From positions 124,001 to 188,000 of the forward strand of contig LJSV01000006.1 of NCBI GenBank assembly GCA_001314715.1: a stretch of 64,000 bases of DNA, read 5' to 3'. Below are positions 27,883 to 36,804 of this stretch, piece after piece (position 1 is the first letter of the stretch; each line of letters starts with the position of its first letter). The notes beneath the pieces are model-generated. The model was not told the origin of the DNA and made no database searches. It saw only the letters and a program-made list of their open reading frames with translations. The DNA is from Rhodobacteraceae bacterium HLUCCA12. GTDB lineage: Bacteria > Pseudomonadota > Alphaproteobacteria > Rhodobacterales > Rhodobacteraceae. The translations under genes were made by a program, and so were the position numbers.

Positions 27883-29385
27883 ATGCTGAACGTCGGCAAT
27901 TCGGTCGCGCTGGCGGCGCTGCTGGCCTGGCCGCTGGTGGTGTTTGCGCTGTTTCGGATGCTGACAATCGAACGGGCGCTGATCTGGACGATCCTTGGCG
28001 GTTATCTTCTGCTGCCGCAAATGTCCGAGATCAACTTTCCCGGCGTCACCGCATTCGACAAGCGCACGATTCCCAATCTGGCGGCCTTTGTCGGCTGCAT
28101 GCTGATGTTGGGCCGGTTTCCCCGGCTCTTGCCCCAAAGCTGGCTGGCCAGCGCGTTGCTTCTCATGGTCATGGTCAGCCCGGTGATCACCGTGCTGACC
28201 AACCTTGAGCCGGTCGAATTCGGCGTCCGCGCGTTCGGCACGCTTGAGATGTTCGACGCCAGCGAACTTGAGCAGATGGCCCTTCCCGGTCTGCGCATCT
28301 ATGATTCGGCATCGGCACTGTCGGCGCAGATCTTTCTGATGCTGCCCTTCTTTCTGGCGCGCGCCATTCTCGACAATGCCGACGCCTTGCGCGAAATCGT
28401 GGCCGCGCTGGTCATTGCCGGGCTGATCTATGCGCTGCCGATGCTGTTCGAGGTGCGCTTCAGCCCGCAGCTTCACAGCTGGGTCTATGGCTTCTTTCAG
28501 CATGATTTCATCCAGGCGATTCGCTGGGGCGGGTATCGCCCGTTCGTCTTCATGCCGCATGGCATCTGGGTGGCGCTGTTCGCCTTCATGTGCGCCATGG
28601 CCGCCGCCATCATGCTGCGGACCGCCGAACCCGCACAACGTGGCCGCAAAGTGCTGATTCTTATGTTGATGTTGCTGCTGCTGCTGATCTGCAAGACATT
28701 GGGTCCGATCCTGTTCGCGCTAGTTTTCGTGCCGATCGTCCTGATCCTGAATCCGCGCCATCACATACGCTTCGCCGCCGCGATCGCTCTGGTGGTTCTG
28801 AGTTATCCGCTGCTGCGCGGTGCGGGGCTGGTGCCGATCGACAGGATTGTCGGGATCGCCGCGGCGTTCGACCCCGAGCGCGCGGCTTCACTGGCCTATC
28901 GGATCGAGAACGAAGAGCGTGTGCTGGAACATGTCGCGGACAAGCTGCTGTTCGGCTGGGGCGGCTGGGGCCGGTTCATACCGCATGCGCAGGAAACCGG
29001 CACCTCGGATGTGGTGGTTGACGGCACATGGATCATCACCATCGGCCATTTCGGCTGGGTCGGCTATGTCGCCACCTTCGGGCTGCTGACGCTGCCCCTG
29101 CTGAGCCTCTGGTGGCACGCCCGCAAGCCCCATGCACCGGCCGTGTCGCTGCCGGTGTCGGGGCTGGCGCTGATCCTGGCGGTGAACCTGCTGGACATGC
29201 TTCTCAATGACACGCTGATTCCCTTTACCTGGCTGATGGCGGGGGCCGTTCTGGGCTATTCCGAAACGCTGGGCCGAACCGCCGAGGAAAACCGCTTGGC
29301 CGCGTTGCAGGCGCGGCATGCATCCATGGCGCTCAGTACCGCGCCCGCCACGACGCCGGGTGCTGCGCGGCGCAGTCTCTTGTGA
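27883..29385 (+). CDS. O-antigen/exopolysaccharide polymerase, Wzy-like membrane protein
   Basis: This 500-residue protein has about 10 to 12 hydrophobic segments (for example VALAALLAWPLVVFALF, LILMLMLLLLLICKTLGPILFALVFVPIVLIL) and a large loop with polar residues before the last segments, as in Wzy/O-antigen ligase-type proteins. ADKLLFGWGGWGRF and TWIITIGHFGWVGYVATFGLL resemble the C-terminal signature of this superfamily. Sequence divergence prevents telling polymerase from ligase; the Wzx/Wzz context favours Wzy. The ATG at 27883 was preferred over a longer in-frame start that reaches into the divergent WecG-like gene. Confidence 0.75.
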   Translation: MLNVGNSVALAALLAWPLVVFALFRMLTIERALIWTILGGYLLLPQMSEINFPGVTAFDKRTIPNLAAFVGCMLMLGRFPRLLPQSWLASALLLMVMVSPVITVLTNLEPVEFGVRAFGTLEMFDASELEQMALPGLRIYDSASALSAQIFLMLPFFLARAILDNADALREIVAALVIAGLIYALPMLFEVRFSPQLHSWVYGFFQHDFIQAIRWGGYRPFVFMPHGIWVALFAFMCAMAAAIMLRTAEPAQRGRKVLILMLMLLLLLICKTLGPILFALVFVPIVLILNPRHHIRFAAAIALVVLSYPLLRGAGLVPIDRIVGIAAAFDPERAASLAYRIENEERVLEHVADKLLFGWGGWGRFIPHAQETGTSDVVVDGTWIITIGHFGWVGYVATFGLLTLPLLSLWWHARKPHAPAVSLPVSGLALILAVNLLDMLLNDTLIPFTWLMAGAVLGYSETLGRTAEENRLAALQARHASMALSTAPATTPGAARRSLL

Positions 29386-29484
29386 CCGGCGCTGCGTGGC
29401 AGTATGCGGGATGTTATTGAGATTTCAGCCAAAACGCCACGTTTTTGCCCGCTTTCCGCAGTAAATCCGCCTGCAAACGGGTAT

Positions 29485-29497
29485 TGTTTCCGAAACA
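29485..29497. promoter_or_regulatory. short palindrome upstream of the PKS gene
   Basis: TGTTTC-C-GAAACA (29485-29497) is a 6-bp perfect inverted repeat with a single central base, ending 23 nt before the PKS ATG. The 135-nt intergenic region upstream of the operon must contain its promoter if it is transcribed separately from the polymerase gene. This palindrome is a candidate operator; no regulator gene is linked. Confidence 0.3.
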
Positions 29498-29520
29498 CGG
29501 AATAAACGGTTGAGCAGGGT

Positions 29521-32500
29521 ATGCCAGCAGACGTCTCAGAAACTGATATCGCCATTGTTGGCATGGCGGCGCATCTGCCCGGTGCGGATTCACTCGGGCA
29601 ATACTGGACCAACCTGCGCAACGGCATCAGTGCGATCCGCCGTCTGGACGACGCAGCGCTGACCGAGGCCGGTGAAGACCCGTCGCTGATGCGCCAGCCA
29701 AATTATGTCCCTGTCGCCGCCCCGCTGGACGGTTTCGCGCGCTTCGATGCCGAGTTCTTTGGCTTCTCGCCAAAGGAAGCTGCGATCCTCGACCCCCAGC
29801 ACCGCCAGTTCCTTGAGGTCGCCTGGGAAGCGATGGAGAACGCGGGCCATGTGCCGGAAACCGTCGGCGGGCCCGTGGGGGTCTTCGCCGGGTGCGGCAT
29901 GGGGTCGTATTTCTATTTCAACATCTGCTCGAACCGCGATCTGGTCGACGACGTCGGCATGTTCCTGCTTCGCCATACCGGCAACGACAAGGATTTCCTG
30001 TCGACCCGTGTGTCGCATATCTTTGATCTGCGCGGGCCATCGGTCAATATTCAGACCGCGTGCTCGACCTCGCTGGTGGCCGTGCATTACGCCGTGCAGG
30101 CGCTGTTGTCGGGCGAATGCGACATGGCGCTGGCAGGGGGCGTGACCATCGAGCTGCCGCAGGGGCGCGGCTATCTCTACAAGGAAAACGAGATCCTTTC
30201 ACCCGATGGCGAATGCCATGCCTTCGACCACCGCGCACAGGGCACGGTGTTCGGCTCTGGCGCGGGCTGCGTGGTGTTGAAACGTCTCGATGACGCCCGC
30301 CGCGACGGCGACCATATCTGGGCGGTGATCAAGGGCACGGCGATCAACAACGACGGTGCGCAAAAGGCGGGGTATCTGGCGCCCAGCGTCGATGGACAGG
30401 CCCGCGCGATTGCCGAAGCGCAGGCCGTGGCCGACACCCCGGCCGACACGATCGACTATGTCGAATGTCACGGGACCGGCACTTATCTGGGCGACCCGAT
30501 CGAGGTTGCCGCGCTGACGCAGGCCTTTCGCCAGACGACCGGGGACAATGGTTTTTGCCGCATCGGATCGGTGAAAACCAATATCGGCCACCTGGATACG
30601 GCGGCGGGTGTGGCCAGCGTGATCAAGGCCGCGCTTGCGCTGCACCACAAGGAAATTCCGCCCTCGCTGCGATACGAGGCACCGAATCCGACCATCGACT
30701 TTGACAACAGCCCGTTTCAGGTCAACGCCGCGCTGACCCCCTGGGCCGACCGCGGGCATCCGCGACGCGCTGGCGTCAACTCGCTGGGCGTGGGCGGCAC
30801 CAATGCCCATGCCGTGCTGCAAGAGGCCCCGAACCGCGATACCAGTGACGAATCCGACTGGCCATTTCAGCTGCTGACCCTGTCAGCGCGCAACCGCTCG
30901 GCGCTGGATCAGGCCAGCGCGAACCTTGCGGTGCATCTGCGCGACCATCCGGATCAACCGCTGGCCGATGTCGCCTTCACGCTGAAAGAGGGTCGCCGCG
31001 CCTTTGAGCACCGCCGCGTCCTGGTCGCCGAAAGCCACGACGAGGCCGCGGCACTGCTGGCGGGCGATCACCCCCACCGTGTGTTTACCCATACCGCGCT
31101 GGACGATCCCGACATCGTTTTCATGTTCCCCGGCGGCGGGGCGCAATATGCCGCAATGGCGCGCGATCTCTACGACACCGAGCCGGTGTTCCGCGAATGG
31201 ATGGATCGCGGGCTCGATCACCTGCAACCCAGGCTGGATTTCGACCTGCGCGCGCTGTGGCTGCCGCAACCGGGCGAAGAGGACGCGGCGAATGCGCGCC
31301 TGAAGAAACCTTCGGTCCAGTTGCCGCTGATCATGATCACCGAATACGCGCTGGCACAGCTTTTTCAGTCCTGGGGCGTGCGCCCGGCGGCGCTGGTCGG
31401 CCATTCGATGGGCGAAAATACCGCCGCCTGCCTGGCCGGCGTGATGCGCTTTGAGGATTGTATCGACCTGGTCCGCCTGCGCGGCCAGTTGTTCGACATG
31501 GTTCCGGCGGGCGGGATGTTGTCGGTGCCGCTTTCGCTGGATGCGCTGACGCCCTATCTGCACGACGATCTGGATGTCGCCAGCATCAACGCCCCAGATC
31601 TGACGGTCGTTTCCGGCCCCGATGCCGCACTGGCCGCGCTGGCTGATACACTGGCCGGCGACGGCATCGAGACCCAGCGCATCGCCATCGACATTGCCGC
31701 GCATTCACGCATGTTAGAGCCGATTCTGGATCGGTTTCGCGCCTTTCTGGCCTCGATCGCGCTGCATGCGCCCGCCCTGCCGGTGATATCCAACCGCACC
31801 GGCCAGCCGCTGACCCCCGAACAGGCCCAAAGCCCCGACTACTGGGTCGAACATCTGCGCAACACCGTGCGGTTCGCCGATTGCATCACCACGCTGGCCG
31901 ACTGGCCCAACCGCATCTTTCTGGAAATGGGGCCGGGCAAGGCCCTGTCATCGCTTGCCCGGATGCATGGCGCGGTGCCGGGGCAACAGGTTCTGGCCGC
32001 GCTGCGCCACCCGGATGAGGACATCGCCGACGATCTGTATCACCTGGGGCTGATGGGGCGGCTTTGGGCGTTGGGGGCCACATTCGACTGGGCGCAAATC
32101 TGGGGCGAAGCGCGGCGCAACCGCGTGCCGCTGCCCGGCTATCCGTTCCAGCGGTCCGAGTATTTCATCGCGCCCGCCACAGCCGCACCCGACAAGGCGG
32201 TCACCAGCGCGCCGGCCCGGCTGGACGACGTGGCAAGCTGGGGCACGCGCCTGGCCTGGGTGCCCAGATCCCCCGACCTTGAGGCGGATCCGCAAACCGA
32301 ATTGCACGGCTTCGATGCGCAGACATGGCTGGTCTTTGTCGATGATGACGGGATCGCCGCGCCCGTGATGCAGACCTTGCGCGACGGCGGACACCGCATC
32401 GTCACCGTGCGGGCGGGCGATACGTTCCGCCAGCTTGACGAGGGTCACTATCAGCTTGCCCCCGAGCGCGGGCGCGAAGGCTATGAACAACTGATCCGCG

Positions 32501-35500
32501 AGCTGGTGGCGCGTGGCACGATCCCGACGCGGATCGCCCATTTCTGGCTGGCCAGCGGCAATCCGCGGTTCCGGCCCGGATCGCACCTGTTTCAACACCA
32601 TCTTGAGCGCGGCTTTTACAGCCTGCTGTTCCTGGGTCAGGCGATCGGGGCAGAAAACATCGCCGGGCCGCTGCATATGACGGTGGTGACATCGGGCGCC
32701 GCGCGGCTGCGCGATGAGGCCATGCCCTGGCCCGAAAAGGCCACCATTGCCGGCCCCGCCCGCGTCATCCCGCACGAGCTGCCGGGCATCACCGTCTCGA
32801 CGCTGGATATCGAGCCGCGCAAGCGCCCGGATTCGTCTCTGACATGGCCGATTGTCGAGGAATTGCTGGCCCGCCCCGGCAATGCCGTCGCTGCCCTGCG
32901 GGGTGGTCGGCGGCATGAACAGGTGCTGCGCCCGCAACCCCTGCCGGACCCCGATACACCCGATCTGCCGCAAGGGGCCGTCTGGGTGATCACCGGCGGT
33001 TTCGGCGGTATCGGCCTGACGCTGGCCGAGGCCCTGATCACCCGATCGCAGGCGCGCATCGCCCTGATCTCGCGGACGCCATTGCCGCCGCGCGATGCAT
33101 GGCCGACCCTGCGCGACAACCCCGCCGACCCCCGCGCCCGCCGCATCCGTGCCGTGGAACGGCTGGAGCGACTGGGCGGAACCGTAACCGTGGCGGCGGC
33201 AGATGTCTGCAATCTGGACCAGATGCGCACGGTTCTGGAGGACGTTCGCGCCAACTTGGGGCCGATTCACGGCGTGATCCATGCCGCCGGGCACATCGAC
33301 GATGCGCCGCTTCTGGCCAAGACCACGGGCAGCGTGGATGCCGTGCTTTCGCCCAAGATACACGGCCTGCGCGTTCTGGAGACGCTTTTGCCGGATGGCG
33401 CGGTTCCGGTGATGGTTCTGTTTTCCTCGACATCGACGCTTACGGCACCGGCGGGCCAGGTCGATTACGTCGCCGCCAACGAATACCTCAACGCCTTTGC
33501 CCGCGCGCGCGCGGGCGGCAAGACGCGGGTGCTGGCGATCAACTGGGGGCTTTGGTCCGATGTCGGCATGGCGGCCGAGGCGATGGCCGAGCGGCTGGGC
33601 CAATCGCCACCCCTGCCGCCTGAGCATCTTACCCTTCCCCTGCTGCACGAGGCCGGTTTCGACGACCATATGAACCGCCGGTTCTCGGCCCGCCTGGACA
33701 CCGGGCATTGGGTCCTGGACGAACATCGCACGCAGGATGGCCGCGCGATCCTGCCCGGCACCGGCGTGATCGAGATCGCGGCCGAGGCCCTGCGCGCGCA
33801 GGGTGAGGGTGGGCCGTTCGAGATCCGCGATATGGTCTTTTTCCGTGCGCTAGAGGTGGATGAGCCGCGCGAGATCCGCGTGACGCTTGCCCGCAGCGAT
33901 GAGGGTTACAGCTTTGAACTGCGCTCGGCGGCGCAGGTGCGCGGGCGCCGGGGCTTTGCGCTCAATGCGCAGGCGCGGCTGCTGTTGGGGCCGGCGATGC
34001 CGCCCGATGCCATTGATATCGCAGCGATTTCAGCGCGTTGTCAGCGCGACGTGACCACGGATGAGACCGGTATCGCCTCGCCGCAAGAGGCACATCTGGC
34101 CTTTGGCCCGCGCTGGCGCGTTCTCAGGCGCACCGCGCTGGGTGCGGGCGAGGGGCTGGCGCATCTGTCCCTGCCAGCGGCCTATCGCGGCGATCTGGAG
34201 GCCGGGTTCGTGCTGCACCCGGCCCTGCTGGACCTGGCGACCGGCTGGGCGATGGCGCTGATTGACGGCTATGGCGGCCAGTCGCTTTGGGTGCCCGTGT
34301 CCTATGGCCGGATGGCGGTATTCTGCCCGCTTCCGGCCGAGATCGTCAGCCATGTCCGTATCGCACCCGCCGAGCCGGGCTTTGCCAGCTTCGACATCAC
34401 GCTGGCCATGCCCGACGGCACGGTCTGCGCCGAGATCCGGCGCTTTACCATCAAGCGGCTGGAACAGGGCTTCGGCAAGCCCGCGCCGATCCTGCCGTCC
34501 GAGCTGGAGCTTGACGACACGCCCGACACCGCGCGCGCCCTGACCCGCGCCGAGAAGCGCCTTGCGCGCAACCTGGCGCTGGGCATCACACCGCATGAGG
34601 GGGCGGATGCTTTTGTGCGGGCGCTGTCGGTCGATGCGCCGCAGGTGGTGATTTCGTCGCTGACATTGCCGGACCTGATCGCCGAAGCGGCCGAGCCGCC
34701 CGCGCCCGAAGCCGGCGAAGGACAGAAATTCGACCGCCCCGATCTGGGCAGCGACTACGTCGCGCCACGCACTGACATCGAGCGTATGCTGGTCGGGTTC
34801 TGGGAGGATCTTCTGGGCGTCGAAGGTATCGGCGTCGAGGACAGCTTCTTTGATCTCGGCGGCCATTCGCTGATCGCGGTCCGGCTGTTCGCCAAGGTGA
34901 AAAAGGCCTGGTCGGTCGATTTTCCGATCTCGGTCCTGTTCGAAGCCCCGACCATCGCCAAATGTGCCGCCATGATCGCCGAGCGCACGGGCCAATCCGA
35001 CACAGGCATGGCAAAGGCGTCGGCGGCGCCGGTTCGGCGCTATGAATTCCTGGTGCCGATGCACGAGGGCGAAGGCGGGCCCAAAACCCCGTTCTTCCTG
35101 GTCGCCGGGATGTTTGGCAATGTGCTGAACCTGCGCCATCTCGCGGGCCTTCTGGGCAATGAACGGCCATTCTTCGGCCTTCAGGCGCGCGGGCTTCTGG
35201 GCGACAGGCCGCCGCATTCGACATTGGCCGAGGCCGCGCGCGATTACCTGGAAGAGGTGCGACAGGTGCAGCCGCACGGGCCCTATCTGCTGGGTGGCTT
35301 TTCCGGTGGAGGGCTGACGGCGCTGGAAATGGCCTGGGCGCTGCAAGATGCCGGCGAAGAGGTGGCGCTACTGGTTCTGCTGGATACGCCGGTTCCGCTG
35401 CGCCCGACCCTGACCCGCCGCGACAAGGCGCTGATCAAGCTGGCCGAACTGCGGCGCAAGGGACCGGGCTACCTGCTGGAATGGTATCGGGCGCGGCGCG

Positions 35501-35859
35501 CCTGGGCGCAGGCCCGGCGCAGCGGGGCGGAACCAGGCGACGATGACAGCGGGTTCCACGACCACGTTATCGAGGCGGCCTTCCGTGATGCGCTGCCGCA
35601 TGTGCAACTGCGTCCCTATACTGGCCGAACCGCCCTGTTCCGGCCCCCGCTGGATCGGCACTGGAAAGTGTCGGACGGTCAATGGGTGAGCCGCGCGCGT
35701 GAGTATGTTCTGCCTGATAACGACTGGTCGCGCTGGATGCCCGATCTGAGCGTGCACGAGGTGCCGGGCGATCACGACTCGATGGTTCTGGAACCCAATG
35801 TCCGGGTTCTGGCAGCCCAACTGCAAGACCTGATCCACACGGCCGAGGGCAAGGCATGA
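29521..35859 (+). CDS. type I polyketide synthase, KS-AT-KR-DH-ACP-TE
   Basis: This is a single 2112-residue module. KS is about 7-440 with Cys181 (TACSTS), His317 (CHGTGT) and His357 (KTNIGH). AT is about 530-840 with Ser629 in GHSMGE; the specificity motif at 725-728 reads IAAH, neither plain HAFH (malonyl) nor YASH (methylmalonyl). A spacer/structural reductase half covers about 885-1140. KR has TGGFGGIG (1158-1165) and catalytic Ser1302/1303, Tyr1316 and Asn1320. The DH hot-dog region follows KR, with His1402 and Asp1571 (HPALLD). ACP has Ser1783 in LGGHSL. The C-terminal thioesterase has Ser1928 in GFSGGG and His2085. All catalytic residues are present, and DH comes after KR, unlike the usual DH-KR order. 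It has no ER, so reduction should stop at the enoyl stage. First gene of a coupled four-gene operon; the next gene overlaps by ATGA. Confidence 0.93.
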   Translation: MPADVSETDIAIVGMAAHLPGADSLGQYWTNLRNGISAIRRLDDAALTEAGEDPSLMRQPNYVPVAAPLDGFARFDAEFFGFSPKEAAILDPQHRQFLEVAWEAMENAGHVPETVGGPVGVFAGCGMGSYFYFNICSNRDLVDDVGMFLLRHTGNDKDFLSTRVSHIFDLRGPSVNIQTACSTSLVAVHYAVQALLSGECDMALAGGVTIELPQGRGYLYKENEILSPDGECHAFDHRAQGTVFGSGAGCVVLKRLDDARRDGDHIWAVIKGTAINNDGAQKAGYLAPSVDGQARAIAEAQAVADTPADTIDYVECHGTGTYLGDPIEVAALTQAFRQTTGDNGFCRIGSVKTNIGHLDTAAGVASVIKAALALHHKEIPPSLRYEAPNPTIDFDNSPFQVNAALTPWADRGHPRRAGVNSLGVGGTNAHAVLQEAPNRDTSDESDWPFQLLTLSARNRSALDQASANLAVHLRDHPDQPLADVAFTLKEGRRAFEHRRVLVAESHDEAAALLAGDHPHRVFTHTALDDPDIVFMFPGGGAQYAAMARDLYDTEPVFREWMDRGLDHLQPRLDFDLRALWLPQPGEEDAANARLKKPSVQLPLIMITEYALAQLFQSWGVRPAALVGHSMGENTAACLAGVMRFEDCIDLVRLRGQLFDMVPAGGMLSVPLSLDALTPYLHDDLDVASINAPDLTVVSGPDAALAALADTLAGDGIETQRIAIDIAAHSRMLEPILDRFRAFLASIALHAPALPVISNRTGQPLTPEQAQSPDYWVEHLRNTVRFADCITTLADWPNRIFLEMGPGKALSSLARMHGAVPGQQVLAALRHPDEDIADDLYHLGLMGRLWALGATFDWAQIWGEARRNRVPLPGYPFQRSEYFIAPATAAPDKAVTSAPARLDDVASWGTRLAWVPRSPDLEADPQTELHGFDAQTWLVFVDDDGIAAPVMQTLRDGGHRIVTVRAGDTFRQLDEGHYQLAPERGREGYEQLIRELVARGTIPTRIAHFWLASGNPRFRPGSHLFQHHLERGFYSLLFLGQAIGAENIAGPLHMTVVTSGAARLRDEAMPWPEKATIAGPARVIPHELPGITVSTLDIEPRKRPDSSLTWPIVEELLARPGNAVAALRGGRRHEQVLRPQPLPDPDTPDLPQGAVWVITGGFGGIGLTLAEALITRSQARIALISRTPLPPRDAWPTLRDNPADPRARRIRAVERLERLGGTVTVAAADVCNLDQMRTVLEDVRANLGPIHGVIHAAGHIDDAPLLAKTTGSVDAVLSPKIHGLRVLETLLPDGAVPVMVLFSSTSTLTAPAGQVDYVAANEYLNAFARARAGGKTRVLAINWGLWSDVGMAAEAMAERLGQSPPLPPEHLTLPLLHEAGFDDHMNRRFSARLDTGHWVLDEHRTQDGRAILPGTGVIEIAAEALRAQGEGGPFEIRDMVFFRALEVDEPREIRVTLARSDEGYSFELRSAAQVRGRRGFALNAQARLLLGPAMPPDAIDIAAISARCQRDVTTDETGIASPQEAHLAFGPRWRVLRRTALGAGEGLAHLSLPAAYRGDLEAGFVLHPALLDLATGWAMALIDGYGGQSLWVPVSYGRMAVFCPLPAEIVSHVRIAPAEPGFASFDITLAMPDGTVCAEIRRFTIKRLEQGFGKPAPILPSELELDDTPDTARALTRAEKRLARNLALGITPHEGADAFVRALSVDAPQVVISSLTLPDLIAEAAEPPAPEAGEGQKFDRPDLGSDYVAPRTDIERMLVGFWEDLLGVEGIGVEDSFFDLGGHSLIAVRLFAKVKKAWSVDFPISVLFEAPTIAKCAAMIAERTGQSDTGMAKASAAPVRRYEFLVPMHEGEGGPKTPFFLVAGMFGNVLNLRHLAGLLGNERPFFGLQARGLLGDRPPHSTLAEAARDYLEEVRQVQPHGPYLLGGFSGGGLTALEMAWALQDAGEEVALLVLLDTPVPLRPTLTRRDKALIKLAELRRKGPGYLLEWYRARRAWAQARRSGAEPGDDDSGFHDHVIEAAFRDALPHVQLRPYTGRTALFRPPLDRHWKVSDGQWVSRAREYVLPDNDWSRWMPDLSVHEVPGDHDSMVLEPNVRVLAAQLQDLIHTAEGKA

Positions 35860-36803
35860 GCGCGCGGGTTCACTGCATCATCCTGAACTGGCGCACGGCC
35901 GAGATGACGCTGGATGCCACCCGCGCCGCGTTTGCCGCCATGGACGGGATCGAGGGGGCCATCACCATCGTCGACAACGATTCCCAGGACGGCTCGTTCG
36001 AACAGATGCAGGCCGCCACCGCAGACTGGCCCCGCGTGCGGGTTCTGCAATCGGGCCGCAATGGCGGCTATGGCGCGGGCAACAACCACGGTATCCGCGC
36101 CGGACTGTCGGAGGGCGTTGCCGCCGACTATGTCTATATACTGAACTCCGACGCCTTTCCCGCGCCCGACGCCATCCGCACATTGCTGGATTACCTTGAG
36201 GCGCATCCAGGGGTTGGCCTGGCGGGCAGCCATATCCATGGGCCCGATGGCACGCCCCACACCACCGCCTTTCGCTTTCCCTCGATCGCTGGCGAGTTCG
36301 AGGGCGCGGCCTGCATCGGACTGGTCTCGCGTTTGCTGAAAAACAGCATCGTCGCGCCGCCCTTGCCCACGCAGACGACCCGCGTTGACTGGCTGGCCGG
36401 CGCCAGCGTGATGATCCGGCAAGCGGTTCTTGACGAGATCGGGCTTTTTGACGAGACCTTCTTTCTGTATTTCGAGGAAACCGACCTCTGCCGCCGCGCC
36501 GCGCGCGCAGGCTGGCCCACCGTCTATGTGACCGAAAGCCGCGTTTCGCATATCGGCTCGGTCAGCACCGGAATGAAGGACTGGCGGCGCACGCCGCAAT
36601 ACTGGTTCGCCTCGCGCCACCACTACTTCGTCAAGAACCATGGCCGGATCTATGCCTGGACAGCAACGCTGGCGCATTGGCTGGGCCTGGCGCTGTTTCG
36701 GATCAAGGCGCGGATGCAGGGCAAAAAGCCGCATACGCCGCCATATTTCTTTCGCGATTTCGTGACATACTGTTTCGGATTGCGCCCAAGACCGGAGAAA
36801 TGA
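35856..36803 (+). CDS. glycosyltransferase family 2, rhamnosyltransferase-like
   Basis: This 315-residue GT-A enzyme has IVDNDSQDGSFEQM, GGYGAGNNHGI, YILNSDAFP in the DxD position, and DWLAGASVMIRQAVLDEIG followed by FDETFFLYFEETDLCRRA, the pattern of rhamnosyltransferase-type GT2 proteins. It is probably peripheral or cytoplasmic. It sits between the PKS (4-nt overlap) and the NRPS (1-nt gap), so it is co-translated with them and likely modifies the same product or transfers it to a glycan. Donor and acceptor are not deducible. Confidence 0.87.
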   Translation: MSARVHCIILNWRTAEMTLDATRAAFAAMDGIEGAITIVDNDSQDGSFEQMQAATADWPRVRVLQSGRNGGYGAGNNHGIRAGLSEGVAADYVYILNSDAFPAPDAIRTLLDYLEAHPGVGLAGSHIHGPDGTPHTTAFRFPSIAGEFEGAACIGLVSRLLKNSIVAPPLPTQTTRVDWLAGASVMIRQAVLDEIGLFDETFFLYFEETDLCRRAARAGWPTVYVTESRVSHIGSVSTGMKDWRRTPQYWFASRHHYFVKNHGRIYAWTATLAHWLGLALFRIKARMQGKKPHTPPYFFRDFVTYCFGLRPRPEK

Positions 36804-36804
36804 C

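Noticed and set aside
31948-33726. Open frame of about 590 codons on the minus strand opposite the PKS
   Set aside because: Antisense of AT and KR coding sequence; composition only.
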